A stretch of 64,000 nucleotides of DNA, taken from assembly GCF_008831285.2 (NCBI RefSeq), contig NC_045138.2, positions 35,703,115 through 35,767,114 on the forward strand, read 5' to 3'. Under the pieces are notes generated by a model. It was not told where the DNA came from. It ran no database searches and worked only from the letters and a program-made list of their open reading frames with translations. Positions 25,048 to 37,900 of the stretch are shown in pieces. Each line of letters begins with the position of its first letter. Position 1 is the first letter of the stretch. The stretch comes from Nymphaea colorata. Taxonomy: Eukaryota > Streptophyta > Magnoliopsida > Nymphaeales > Nymphaeaceae. The position numbers and the translations under genes were made by a program.

Positions 25048-25485
25048 TCAACTGGTGAGTGAATTCATGTGTAACGGTTCTTCTGAAGTAGTATTTTTGG
25101 ATAATTGAATTCTTGAAGGCTTTTTGAAGTCAGTAGAAATGATCACTTTTCGTGTATGATTCATAATTCATGTCTCTTGGTGTATATTTTTTAAGTTATA
25201 TACAAGTCTGACCCAAGTGCTCAAAACTGGAAATAAGCAATATCAAAATTCATATTTAGGTCCTGTTGCTGCTTGATCAACTGGAGTGAATTCATGTGTA
25301 ACGGTTCTTCTGAAGTAGTATTTTTGGATAATTGAATTCTTGAAGGCTTTTTGAAGTCGGTAGAAATGATCACTTTTCGTGTATGATTCATAATTCATGT
25401 CTCTTGGTGTATATTTTTTAAGTTATATACAAGTTTGACCCAAGTGCTCAAAACTGGAAATAAGCAATATCAAAATTCATATTTA
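25029..25485 (+). repeat. 229-bp tandem duplication covering the UTP23 stop codon and 3' flank
   Basis: 25029-25257 and 25258-25485 are near-identical; I see a 2-bp deletion (GT) and two or three substitutions. The unit begins AGGTCCTGTTGCTGCTTGAT, so the last codons and the stop of UTP23 are repeated downstream. A third, partial and more diverged piece (ACAAGTTTGATCC to GAGCAAT) lies near 25556-25603. The new junction creates a TTTAG|GTCC string that could act as a cryptic splice acceptor. Confidence 0.93.
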
Positions 25486-28140
25486 TTGGTGTAGGTTTGT
25501 GAAGCAATACCAAATTTCATATTTGTTGGTATGGATTTTGTGAAGCTATAACTGTACAAGTTTGATCCAACTTCCAAGTGCTCAAAACTGGAAATGAGCA
25601 ATGCATCTTGCCTTTCTGATTCATGTACTGGAATAAGTAAGCCACTGTTTTAGACCTTTGATTGTTAGATCCATATAAATCTCAGTCCATGTCTGAAAAG
25701 CATGATACCTGTACAGATGTTCTTGAGAATGGAGACAACTCCTGTATGGTCAGTTTGTTGAGCAACCACTCATATGTAAGAGTTTCAGCTAATTCTTGGA
25801 GCCTGCAGGAATATCTGATTTATTTATATATAAAGCATCCATAGTAGCTTAATTAGCCAAGGCCCTTATGTTAAGGAGCCAATCCAAAATTCTTCTTAAC
25901 TTTGAACTTGAAAGGAAAAGCCAAAAAGTGCCCTAGTCGCACACACAGGCATGCTGTCTGTCTCACAAGAACTCCTTATATACAGACTCAAAAACTTGCT
26001 TCTAGAAACTGATTTTAAAATCTCACCAATAAAATCTTCTTGAATGTCCTTTTTCTGACACCTCATTTGGCTAACAAACTTATCGTATATAGTCAAGTTC
26101 AGAATTTAACTACATGAAAATAACTTTAGGTTAATTATTTATGTGAAACATGTACAGATACTGTACATTATCTGCATGTGTTTTGGATATATAGAACATA
26201 GATTTAATGCTCCATCTGTTGTTGGTTTGATGCAAGTGTGCAACCACGTTATTGTTCAGGTGAATGAAGTTTGATAAACAAGTGGAGGTGCTTTGCGAAG
26301 TTATGAGCAGCTAAGTGTTAGAACGCCAGCCCTTATCTTTGTTTTGGCCTTGAAGATGTGACGAACTAAGTTTGCTACAAGTGAAATACATTGACTACCT
26401 TTCTTTTAAGCCTCACATTCCTGGAATTGTTCCCAGAGGAGCTTTTTTAGTTGCGTCACCATTTTGACATGTAAAAAGCCTGGTTTTATCTCTTAAATCT
26501 TGATGACTGCATTGAGTTCCAGTAAGTCCTTTTAAATTGGTCGGACTGGTCGAATAAATAAAGCTACAGTAGCCGTCTTAGTTTTTTATTTGATTATTTT
26601 TTTTTTCTTGGGGACAAGGTGATGTTGAATTAGGTATTCGATAGCTATCCAGTTTGTCAGAGGATAAATAATCTGTTATTCCTAATACTAATAGCAACCA
26701 AAAATTTGCAAGCTGCAATATCCCTGATAGTGTTTCAGTAATTTAGTTTAATTAACGTGCTAACTGAAAGGAAATTATGTTGTCAATGTTCCTGAGTAAA
26801 GATATCAGTGGCTGTATCTTTCCACCACCTCTGACCAAAACGTAACTTGGATGCCGGGAGTCTGCTTTGAAACTGTCTATAAGACAAACGGCCTACCTGT
26901 ATCGGGCTATATTATGTAACTTGTGCATGTGATCTTGGTTTTTATGATCCTTTCACATTCATGTATCTACAGGTGCATTGGTTGCCGTAAGTGAGAAATG
27001 GACAAAAGCCAATATTACGGAAGCAGCCATCAGTAATCGGCATCGTACTTTGGCGTCAACAGTATTAGCCAACAGAGTAGGATTTCACTGTCACATTTAT
27101 TAAAACAATTACATGGAAAACGATGTTATTAATTAGTTTTTTTGACTCCTGGGGGAGAAAATAACCATGTACCTTCAAACTTGGGCAATTTATCTGCGGG
27201 ATCTCAACCTACCAGTTTTGTTTTAACGGCTAAGTTATGCATGTTTATTATAAACGCCTGTCTTTACAAAAAAATTGCTTATATAGACGCCTACGTTGCC
27301 TTTATGCATGTTTCAAATTCTATCGGACATCCATGTCGAGACCTCAATCACAAGCATCAGAAACATCACATTCTGCGATCCAAAGAAGGTCTTTTGAGGT
27401 CACAAAAGTCTTCAATATTTTTTTTCAGAAAAAAAAAACTCAAGTGAAATGATGACTATGAATTCGTGATACTTGAATACGAGATAGATGAGGCCAAATA
27501 GAATAGGAAAGGAGAGAGTGAAGGCGTAGCGGGAAGTATCGCCCAGCCCTGCAAAGAAAGATGGAGAAAAAGGAACGTTTAGATTGGATTTTTAATCATT
27601 ATCTCGAGATGTTCTTGAGGTCCAGATAACTTCTGATTATACTTATGCTAATTTAATCCACACTGCCACTAAACATTTGAGCCTGATTCCTTCAGATCCC
27701 CACTTGCTTTATCTCGCCAGTCAGACCAGGAAAACTGGCAAAGAAAACTAGTATTAATAAATATTCCTAGTAACTCTTATTCAATTGGCGGTAGCCTCGC
27801 ACGTTTTCCAAGACCACCAAAGGATCGGCTTCTTAGTCGAACCAGGAAACCCGCCACACGAAACTAGTATAATGAACCTTCCTTCTTATACAATTGGCTG
27901 TAACTAATCTCGTTTCCAATGCCACAACCCACGTCTATCTGTCAATAATTGGAAATGAACATCCTTGAAATTCCAAAAATTAGAACGAGAGAAAACGAGT
28001 AACATCTTGCAGAAAAACAGAAAGCACAATGAACAGAAAAGTTTGTTCATATTGTTGTATTGGAATGTAAGCTAGAACTGAAAGCCCCACGTCGAATTAT
28101 TCACGTTAATATGATGAACCGCATTCTAAACCCCCATAAA
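25486..28140. other. UTP23 3' flank and intergenic DNA
   Basis: No convincing coding exon is seen. The longest open frame (27142-27447, about 100 codons) has no recognisable motif and ends in a poly-A-derived lysine tail. The segment includes the 27714-27920 duplication listed separately. Confidence 0.5.
27714..27920. repeat. Diverged ~118-bp direct duplication
   Basis: The order CCAGGAAA, AAACTAGTATAAT or AAACTAGTATTAAT, CAATTGGC and GTTTCCA occurs twice, starting near 27722 and 27840. Many substitutions show that it is old. Confidence 0.55.
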
Positions 28141-28167
28141 TCATACGACACAAATAACAGACAAAGG

Positions 28168-28902
28168 TTAGAGCTTTGCTCCTTTGGGCAACAGGTAGGG
28201 GTCCCTATGTGCCTCTAACTCTTCGATCACGCCGGGAAAGGCTGCTGCCTTCACATTAGCATAGATATCCCGCTTCCAGTTCCTGCTTGCCAACTTTTCG
28301 GCTTCGTCAATGGCAGCATCGATCGTCTTTTCCGAGCTGTCGAAGATGCGGTCGACCAAGCCGAGCTTGAGACCTTCCGGAGAGCGAAACTTCCTGGCCT
28401 TCAGCATAGTCTCCACTAACGGGCCAGGGAGAAGCTTGCTCTTGATCACGGTCATCAGGCTTCTCGGCATGAACATCCCGTGATCAAGCTCGCTCATGTA
28501 GAGCACCTCCTTGCCGGATTTCATGAACCTGTAGTCGTGGGCCAGGGCGAGCATGAATCCGCCGCCGGCAGCGTGACCGCATATGGCGGCGACGGTGGGG
28601 ATGCCAAGCTTCATCACTGAGGCCAGAAGACCCTCGAACTTGAGCTGGATGATACGAAGGCTGCCAGAGGCGAGGTTCTGAAAGATCCATGGGAGGTCGA
28701 GGCCGTTGGAGAAGAAGCGCCCCTCGTTGGTGGTGACCAGGCATCCGGCGTCCTCCGAGAGCCGGACGGCGTCTAGGGAGGCGGCGATGTCACCGATCGT
28801 GGAGGGATTGAAACGATGGTCGCTGGGGCCGGTGAGGGTGAGGACGTAGACCCGGCCCTTCCTTTCAAGCTTACAGGCCGCCCAACTCTGGACCTGGTCC
28901 AT
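28168..28902 (-). CDS. ECI: Peroxisomal enoyl-CoA delta-isomerase (crotonase family), intronless
   Basis: Predicted function is isomerisation of 3-enoyl-CoA to trans-2-enoyl-CoA so that unsaturated fatty acids can enter peroxisomal beta-oxidation. The single exon gives 244 residues, the usual size of plant ECI proteins. Visible features are RFFSNGLDLPW (first oxyanion-hole region, about residues 62-72), AAICGHAAGGGFMLALAHDYR (second oxyanion-hole region, about residues 105-125) and VLYMSELDHGMFMP. The Glu of this last motif is the likely catalytic acid-base by analogy with the family, which is an inference. The C-terminus AKL is a type 1 peroxisomal targeting signal. Base composition is much more GC-rich than the flanks, and several GC-rich overlapping frames on the same strand are shadows. 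It is convergent with UTP23. Other crotonase enzymes are possible, but length and targeting favour ECI. Confidence 0.9.
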   Translation of the reverse strand: MDQVQSWAACKLERKGRVYVLTLTGPSDHRFNPSTIGDIAASLDAVRLSEDAGCLVTTNEGRFFSNGLDLPWIFQNLASGSLRIIQLKFEGLLASVMKLGIPTVAAICGHAAGGGFMLALAHDYRFMKSGKEVLYMSELDHGMFMPRSLMTVIKSKLLPGPLVETMLKARKFRSPEGLKLGLVDRIFDSSEKTIDAAIDEAEKLASRNWKRDIYANVKAAAFPGVIEELEAHRDPYLLPKGAKL

Positions 28903-28959
28903 TCTTCCGCTTCCGGTTGGCTTTCGCCAGTGTGGTCAGGAAATGGATAGCGAGTCGGC

Positions 28960-31300
28960 CCCAAGATAGGATGGGAGTGGAATTTGCCGAAATTGGAAAA
29001 GAGCTTAAAAGGAAGAGGTAATCTGTTCTATATACCTGTATAATAAAACTTATGTGGACATTGTATTTTTTTTTGTAGGTATAACTTTGTTATTGTTATA
29101 AATTTTATTTCGACAATTATATTGCACGGTTGGATGTGATGATTTTAACTGTATTTTTTTTTAACATAAATCTGTTGTCGGTATCCTGTGCATCTTGTTG
29201 TTTTCTGGATGGTAGAAAAATACTCTCTCAACATTTTGTTCTTGTTGTTTTTTAGATTGTAGAAAAGACACTCTAAACATTTTGTTTTTTCGAAAAATCA
29301 TATGCCAATTTCTTTCCACCTTAGATTTGGAGAGAAGAAGACACAAAAAAAAACAACATTTACCACGTTAAATTATTCTTGTGCATCAAACATGGTTAAA
29401 TTTATTATGTTTAATTCTTCATGTGCATCAAACATGATTAAATTTATCAATAAATTTTTCATGTGCATTAAATAAGACCTTAGATTGGAAGAGGGAGAAA
29501 TTTCATCTTGTAAATTTTTTCAGAAAAATTTAGCATGGTAAATTTATCGTGTTAAATTTCACTCGCCCATCAAACGAGCCCTCAATTATCGAAATCTACG
29601 TATACAAAAAAATTTCTTTTTCCTATTCAAAAAAATAATTTTCATCATAATTATATTGACCTACGAAAATTTCATGCTGGCATATATAATCCGCTTCACT
29701 TCACGTAAGATTCTATTGCATAACACGACAATTTAAAATTTGGTGATTGAGAAGTGTGTTTGTTTTGCTTAAACACAGGTTTTGTTTTCCTAAAACTCGA
29801 TTAGTGGTAGGGAAGCCGAATTCACCCCTAGTTAGAGAATTTTAATCTATCTGGTACACCTGATTAATCGATTCCGAATCCATTTAGCTGGATTAGTGAG
29901 AAAAAGTTTGTTTCAACTGTTAATTGGATTTGAATTTGCTAAAAAATGAATTCAAGTCAATATACAATTAAAATCCCATAAAAAGTCTTATTTGACTACG
30001 TTTAAATGTCACATTTTATGGTAACCGACTTTTTTAAAATCGGGAACAAGTTGTTACCTTACTTTGTTTTTATGCTTCTTTCCCTTCGATTGGTTGGCTT
30101 TGAACTCGATATGTGAATCTGTCGACGAAGGGTTGATCTGACCCTTTTGTTATAAAAAATAACCCGAATTAAAGGGTGGTTCTTGTAAATCGTTAAGATC
30201 TAATCAAACTTTACAAAGAACATTGAAACCTGAATGATGTTTATTATCTATACATAACACTTCCATGTTTTCTCTCTCACTAAATAAATATACTTAGTCT
30301 TGGGCATACATAAACGTAGCCTTTAAGTGTCTCAAGGATATTGGAACGTGTGGCGAGCTGAGTTTTTTTTTTTTTTTTTTTCTGTCGGTGATGTGCAATT
30401 CGAGCTCCATGAGCATCAACTATCTATACAAGCTAAGACGTATGTAGACTTGATGCTAGAGTACTAGTTGTTAAGTTTTATCATTTTGAGAAAGTGGGGT
30501 ATATGCCCTTTTTTAGGCCTTAGGAACGAGTTCCGTTTTGAATATGAATGCCGTAATTAAAAGATATTGGACTTATAATGATGATAAGAAAACCAACCAA
30601 ACAAATGAAATATGAATTGGGTAGTATCTTATCTACCGAAAACGAAGAAGGTCCTTTCATGTTGAATCATTTTCACAAAATTGGATCCCTTACATATCTG
30701 GTTCATGTCGTGTATGATGATATTTTGACACCCTATTTTTAACAAGTTAGAAGCTTTTTTCATATATAAGTATATTAATGTTCATATTCAATAATACTTA
30801 AAGGTACATTTTCTTGTATACTATACCTTTTTCTAATTTAAATTGGGGTTTTAAACAGGTATCGGATCCATACCCATATCTGTTTCCACTTGATTGCAAG
30901 CTCTCACCGTTGAAGCCGAACTCGAATTCAGGTATATGGAATGGGTATACAGCACATTTCATGCGGACCCATTGCCGCTCTTACAGGTTCAGCCGTTTGG
31001 GTCGCCGCTGGCGTCAAGATTAGTCTCTCTCTCTCTTTCGTCCGCACGACGGAACGGGTCTTCCTTTCTCTCTCTTAATTCCTCTTTCTCTCCCTCTCTT
31101 TTCTTCTACTATCACCTGTCATCTGTTTGGTTGGAATCTCCAATCTCATATGCTATGTTATCATAATTGCTCCTGATCGTCAAGGAGAAGACGAGCCGAG
31201 TCTTGTTTCGCACCTTCTATTAACGGAAGGTGTGGGGGGAAGCGGACCGAGAAGAAACCCCAAACTCCTCTTCCCCCCCCCATTTCCGTCCGGCGATACC
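28960..31300. other. Intergenic, AT-rich, MITE-like debris
   Basis: No gene is seen. Near 29380-29480 a unit containing TGTGCATCAAACATG plus TTAAATTTAT occurs about three times with divergence. Near 29567 CATCAAACGAGCCCT resembles the conserved end of plant hAT-like MITEs, but I could not pair a second end. A poly-T run lies at about 30363-30381. CT-rich sequence at 31023-31110 probably marks the promoter or leader of the next gene. Confidence 0.45.
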
Positions 31301-31520
31301 CTGCTGAGCGGTCCTCTTTCCCGAAGGTATGGCATCTCCTCCTTCTCTCTGATTTCTTCGTCTTCTGGTGCTCTCTCCAAGGGTTAAGGTTTCCGGGTAG
31401 TGTTTTCTCTGTTTAAGGGGCAACTCTTTATCCGTATGTGGGCCAACAATCGGACAAGGTTTGGCGCTGTCGTGACCAGCGTCTTCTAGCCATTCGTAAC
31501 CCATCATGGTGATTGGTGTC

Positions 31521-31523
<3 letters not shown>

Positions 31524-31553
<30 letters not shown>
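31524..31553. repeat. (AG)n microsatellite in the CID gene leader region
   Basis: Fifteen AG units lie between the putative leader donor near 31327 and the acceptor at 32004, upstream of the CID start codon. Confidence 0.95.
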
Positions 31554-31556
<3 letters not shown>

Positions 31557-32036
31557 CCTCCACTTTGCTTCAGGTCAGTCCGTTGATAACCACCTCCATT
31601 TCCTTCAGGTTAATCCGTTGAACACGTAGCGTATTCAAATGCAATTATGCAGTAGTATATAAAGTTGCGAATCTTTGGTCGGATCTTTGATTATATGCAG
31701 AACTGCAAGTTAGAGATTCGAATGGTCATCTGGTCTATCTTGACACTGGTCCTCTGTTGCCTTTCCTTTTCGTTGACAACTATAAGATGTCGCTGTTTTG
31801 TTGTTGGTGCCGGACAAATATTTGAATGGGAGTAGGGTCAATGCAATGAAAACATTATGCATATGTACCGTCCGTGCAAATAAGCTTCACTGGCTTTCTT
31901 TGGCTTTTCCTTTGTGTGGGCGCTTGGGATTTCTTTAGAATTCGTGATAATTTGTCTTGCTCTTGCGTGCCCGTTAGTCTTGACTAGTTCTGCCATTTGA
32001 TGCAGCACCTGTTCGTATACATGAACGGATGACAAG

Positions 32037-34955
32037 ATGAACAACGTCTTCAGTAGCCAAATATTAGCTGAGAAGCTTTCCAAACTCAACAACTCTCAGC
32101 AAAGCATTGAAAGTATCCTGATCTTAAAAGGCTGAAATATCTGTTATCTAGCATGCTATTATAGCAAGAAATATGCCGTAAGTCGTAAAATGCTACTCCG
32201 AGAGGACTTCTTCTGACCGGTTTCAAGTCATGCACCATTTGCGTGCATAAACTTCTAAAATATTGAGTGGTGTGGATTTACTCCTTTTTGTTAATTTTCT
32301 TCTGGTGGCACTGCTAGGTGTATGGTTCTTGTATTTGTATTTGTTTCGGTTTCTGTTGTTACTGTTCATTCTGTACGCACTTCAAAGGTTAAGGTTGGAG
32401 CAGTTGCTTTCAGTTGTGGACTTGGTTCTCTTTCTTCGATGAGTTTGTAACAGTTACTGTTTCCTGCATAGCATGGAGAAGAGGAATCTGGATGTCTTTT
32501 CACGGTGCATTTCCAATTGCAGAGTCTGGTGTGCTGTTGCAGTTTCAAATTTCAATTGTCTTTTGTCATGTTTAATTCAAAGAATTATAGGGCATGAAGG
32601 TTGTTTTAAAGCATTTTCTAAGCTTTGAATTAGTTTTTCAGTTGCATTGAACAAAATCAGACGAAGAAAATGTGGATGAACTTCTTTTGGTCAAGAGACA
32701 ATGATGGCTGAACCGAGATTCTATGATGCTACTAGGTTCCTACTTCATTTATTAAGAGTGGTCTTCATGTCTGTCTATGAGAGGCAACAACCTATATTTG
32801 TCGTGGAAGTGGTGATTCTCTGTCCACATACAGTATCATCCATTAAAGAATTATGGAGGGACAACAATCCATATCCATTAGAAGATTGCAAAAGTACAAC
32901 TAAATTTGGTGGGTGGTCATGAAAACACATACTTTTTTGATTTATTTGTAAATGTAGTGTGCCTCTTGATGAGAGCAAGTGAATGCCATCTGTTGGATAA
33001 AAAATTGTAGATGGTTGAAGAACTTGAAGTGTGGTAGTTCTCCAGAGGTTGTTTTCATTAAACATATCATGAAGTTATAATTATGAATTTTATCGAAAAT
33101 GCAGGCTAATCTTGTATATAGAGCTGTTGAATTTGTGCACTAATCTTTTGCTTTTGTTTCATGTGTCGTTATCAATAGCCAGGTTACTTGAGTTCTCTTT
33201 GTGCTCTTAACTTCAATTAGCATTATCACATTGGTGCATTTTTCACCGGAAAAAAGCAAAACAGGTGGTTGAAACATGGGAAAAATTGTTTAGCAGCTCA
33301 CAGAAAGACCAATGCATCTCTTTTCTATACCTGGCTAATGACATCCTGCAGAACAGTAGAAGGAAAGGGAGTGAATTTGTGAATGAGTTTTGGAAGGTTC
33401 TGCCTGGTGCACTCAACAAGGTAGTGAAAAATGATGATGAACATGGGAAGCGCGTTGTCCTAAGATTGGTATGTTGTCTTTTACCATCTCATGCTGAGAT
33501 TGTATGTATGTGTATCATAGGCTGAAAAAGTGCATTTCTTTTAATGCATCAAAACAAAGAAAATAAGTCAACTGAATAAAACGGAAAAAATGCCATTTTT
33601 TTATTGGAAATGCCAAATTGCTTATTTCCATTTTCTAGTTTTTATTTGTTTCTTATCTACTTATTTTTTGATGTTGTCTTATTATTTGAGAAACGGTTCA
33701 TGAGGGTTTTAGCAGTGTGTTTAAATATTTAACCATCCGATAACATCCGGCTGCTGTTTTTTTTTAATTTTCCTATATATATATATTATATAAAGTAAAA
33801 TAAATGAACAAGATGAAAAGCACCATTGCAAGGCAAATCTCCGTCCAATTGAGTCAACTGCTTCAGCTCTACAATAACCATTCAAAAGCTTTTAGGCAGG
33901 GCTCTTGGTTCTGGCTCTTTTCAACTTGATAATCTTTTACAAAACCTGCAGGGCACATTTCTGTGCTCATTCTTTAATACAGAAAATTTGTCTGAGAATA
34001 CGAGCTACTGGATTTTTATTCAAAAATCCCTTGCATTTCTGAGGGTGAAAATTTTGGATTAACCAAGTCTAGTGAGATCTCACCTTGGACATCCTATGAT
34101 GATATGTTTGGCACAGGCAATCGGGCCAGGCAAGTGAGCCTTTGGACATGATTTGTGGACTCATGGATGTTCAACATCACTTATTGAAATTCTCATGCTT
34201 ACCTTCTTATGGAGGTTAAGAACAGATTTTAGGCAATATTAAAGAGGAGATGCCAGATCTTTTAATGGCTAAAACTGTTGAATAAGATATTTGAACATGT
34301 ACTTTTTAATCCAACAGCTGCTTCTATTTAGTTGTTCTAGTTTGCTGTTTGTGCTTAGGCAGTTCCATGTTCTTGGATTGATTTTTTTTCCCTTTGTTCA
34401 ACTTCTAAGCTGTGAAAGTGTCCTTCAACCATACAAATCAAGTCTAAAATGAACTGATAAAGCCCTTCACAGTTCACGGAACAGCTCACAATGATGAAAA
34501 ATCAAGAGAGATCACTCACAAGCTGAAAAGGGCACTAAGGCACATAAAAACTTAATATTATCAAGAACAAATTAATGCAAATCCACCAAGGGACAACTTA
34601 CAAGAGGGGAGAAATCCCCTATATGTACAGTAAGGCAGAGAGAGAGAGTTCTAGCTGTTTGGACAGTTCCAACAGCTCCAGATACAGCCGTTGGAACTGT
34701 CCAACAGCTAGAAGAGTCTGGTGAAAGATCAGATTTGACCGGACTACAGACCCTTTCAAAGATAAATAATAAAATTCAGGAAAAAAATACAAAATAGAAG
34801 TAAACAGAAATACAATAATGTAGATGTAGGATATGAATATGATCTTAACAATATGTTGATGCAAAATATATCTTAAGTTGATTAAAGGGTCTGGTTTTTG
34901 TCCCTGACCTAAGCTTCTGCTTTGTACCAATTTCTCTCTCTCTCTCTTTCTCTCC

Positions 34956-34996
<41 letters not shown>

Positions 34997-37900
34997 TGGT
35001 TTTTCTAACATAAGCTTCCACAAGATTAGAACTTCTGTTTTCTTTCTTTACATTTTCGCCATGTTCTAATGTTATATGAAAATAATATGATCCATTCTTA
35101 CAAGCTGCAATTTTCTAGATAGATATATGGGAGGAAAGGAAGGTCTTTGGATCCCGTGGAAGTGGTCTTAAAGATGAAATGCTTGCAAAGGAACCTCCAC
35201 CTTCATTGGAGAACAATGGCAAGAGTTCACACTCCATCAAAATAGCGCGGAAGGATGCTCATTCAATCAGAGTAGTAAGGATTCTTCTTCTTTTTTCCTT
35301 TCATTTTTTTAATGTGCTCTTGATAATCTAAAGATTTGAAACTAACTTTATTAGTCCTTGGGTTTGCACAATTTTGACTTCTACTTTGATCTGTCATCTG
35401 TATTCATCTAACTGATTTTCATTCTAATTTTAGAAATTAGCAATTGGAGGCATGCCAGAAAGAATAGTATCGGCATTCCAATCTGTACATGATGATCATT
35501 TCAATGAAGATACTGCCTTAAATAAATGTAAGGCTGCTATCCGTCGCGTTGGAAAGATGGAGAAGGATGTGGATGATGCCCGTTCACATGGTAAGGGAAC
35601 AGATTCTTCTGTGGTAAGTGGAAACTGAATTTTGGATGTTTCTGGTCTGCTATCTTGGTCATAATTTTAGCGAAAGACTACAAATTATGTTGAGCAAACC
35701 AGTGAAAGAAATTTCTGTTATAGTCAAAGATAGAGCAAGGGACTGGATGTATTCTGTGGTTTTGATAAAGCATGGTATGATTTTAGAATGAAAGAACCTG
35801 GGCCTAAGTGGAAAGTTGTGGGTAAAATACCTCATTTCTTTTATGGTTGCATTTGTGAAACTCGAGAGCAATTCTTTCCTTATGCTAAGAAGAACAAACC
35901 TCAAAGAGTAGTTTTATTTTCTTAGACAACAAAGGAGTTGCTTAATCATTAATGTGCTTTTCAATTTGCTTTTGTTTTTTTGCCTGTTTGTGTCAACACT
36001 TCTATTGAAATATAAAATAGGATAGGGGATGTATTGTTCATAATGCTTCTTTTATGTATGCAAAGAAAATTCCATTCTCTAGTGATTATGGATGCAAATG
36101 AGTTGGACTACAATCAGAGTTAGCTTTGTGAATTTTGACTTAATTGGCTCCCAATGGGCTTGTTGTGTTTCAATTTGTTGGCACAGCCATTGTTATAAAT
36201 TTAGAAAAAATTGTCTCTCAGACCAAATCTGAGTGGTTTAAGCAAGAAGGCTGGTTCCAAAGTTCTCTGAGTTGAAATGTGAATCTTGAAGCATCAAGGG
36301 AGACCTTTCTTCAATCATGCGGTATCTTAGATACCTCATGGATACTATGTCACATGGGTGCGGGTACGGTACGAGTTCGGGTATGGCGGTATGGGTTCAG
36401 ACACATCAATTTTGAGAATTGTGGTTACGTGGGTGCGGCAAATTTTATATTCTCAAAAATGATAAATGAAAAAAAGCATTAATAATCTTATAATACACAA
36501 AAATTTTCAAAATTAAAGAAAAATGGGAGGAAATATAGAATCTTAGTGGAAGGGAAATATAAAAGAAGGAAAAAAATCAAAATTAGAAAAAACATTAAGT
36601 TTGAAAAGATAATTTTAAATATTTTAAAATGCAGCCGTACCGCATACCCGTGTCGTTGTACCCACGTACTGACATGGGTACCTGGGCAACAGTGATGCCT
36701 TTTATATTTATGCTTTCATTGGATGAGTTGGTCATAAAACTGGATTTCTTGGTATTGGAAATAATGTCATCTCTCTAAATAGAGAAATTTACAGAAACTG
36801 GTTGATACTTGATGTCCTTAGAAACAGCCACCTAATATTTAAAATTTACAAAATTATTTTGTAAGTTCATAAAATAGTTCACACTTCATGGATGGAAACA
36901 AATAAAATATATTACGAGACCATTCTACGCTTAATAAAGACTGTACCATTAAGTAAAGTGTTTTTACAAACTAAATTTTTTAGCCCTGGGTATTCATGAC
37001 TTTCCTTTCATTTTGGGCAACTGTGATGGAATCAGTTATTCATGGTACAAAAATCCTGGATAAGCGGTTCAGGGTGTTGGTTGTTTAGAGGCACTTTATC
37101 TTTGGCAGACCATCCATCCGTTGTTTGATTGCATGTATAATATTATTCATGATTTCTTCCTTAATGTTTGATTTTGAAGGATTCACCTTTCTAAAACATA
37201 AAAAAATTACTCTTTTATTTAACCAAAAACTACTTCATCCTGGTGCTTGATTAACGCAGTTAAACAATAAGCTTCTTGCTACCAACTACAACAATAGAAA
37301 GGTCAGACTTCTAGTACAACCTCTTAACACACGGATCAATTTACTTGTTAAAGCCCATAATGCATCACATCCATTTTGTGCATATGGATGAAAAAGCAAG
37401 GCAAATTCAAGCCAAGTTAAGTATAATAACTTGTTATGCTGAACACAAGTTACCAAACTAAATAAATTGGAGAGCAATTGCCTGTAATGTCGGAGCATAT
37501 TTAACAAATTGATTTTATAATATCGTGATTATCATAATGTATTTATAATCTTTCATATAAGTTCACAACAAAACAACATATTTACATCTTAAATATCATT
37601 CCTGGTGATGGGATCTCCATCCTTCCTCACGGTGATGGCATCTGCATGCATCCTCTCCTCCACTACTGTTAGAATCTCATGTGACGGTTGTTCCTTTTAC
37701 TGGGAAATGAATTGTAGCAATGGAATTAAGAGGTTGTGAAATGCAATTGTTGTGGATTGTGGGAGTGTCTCCTCAAGAGGTGAATTTGAATATGAAAAAA
37801 GCAAAAAGGGTAGATTGTGATATTTTGAAAAAAAAATGCCAAAATGAAAATATCTTGCTTTTGGTGTGCTTTTTAGAAAAAATGTTTCTATTATATTTTA

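Noticed and set aside
28484-28964. Other minus-strand frames of 60-90 codons over the ECI gene
   Set aside because: GC-rich shadows of the isomerase reading frame.
34619-35023. 134-codon minus-strand frame
   Set aside because: It runs through the TC/TA/CA microsatellite and an AT-rich intron. The sequence is a translation of simple repeats.
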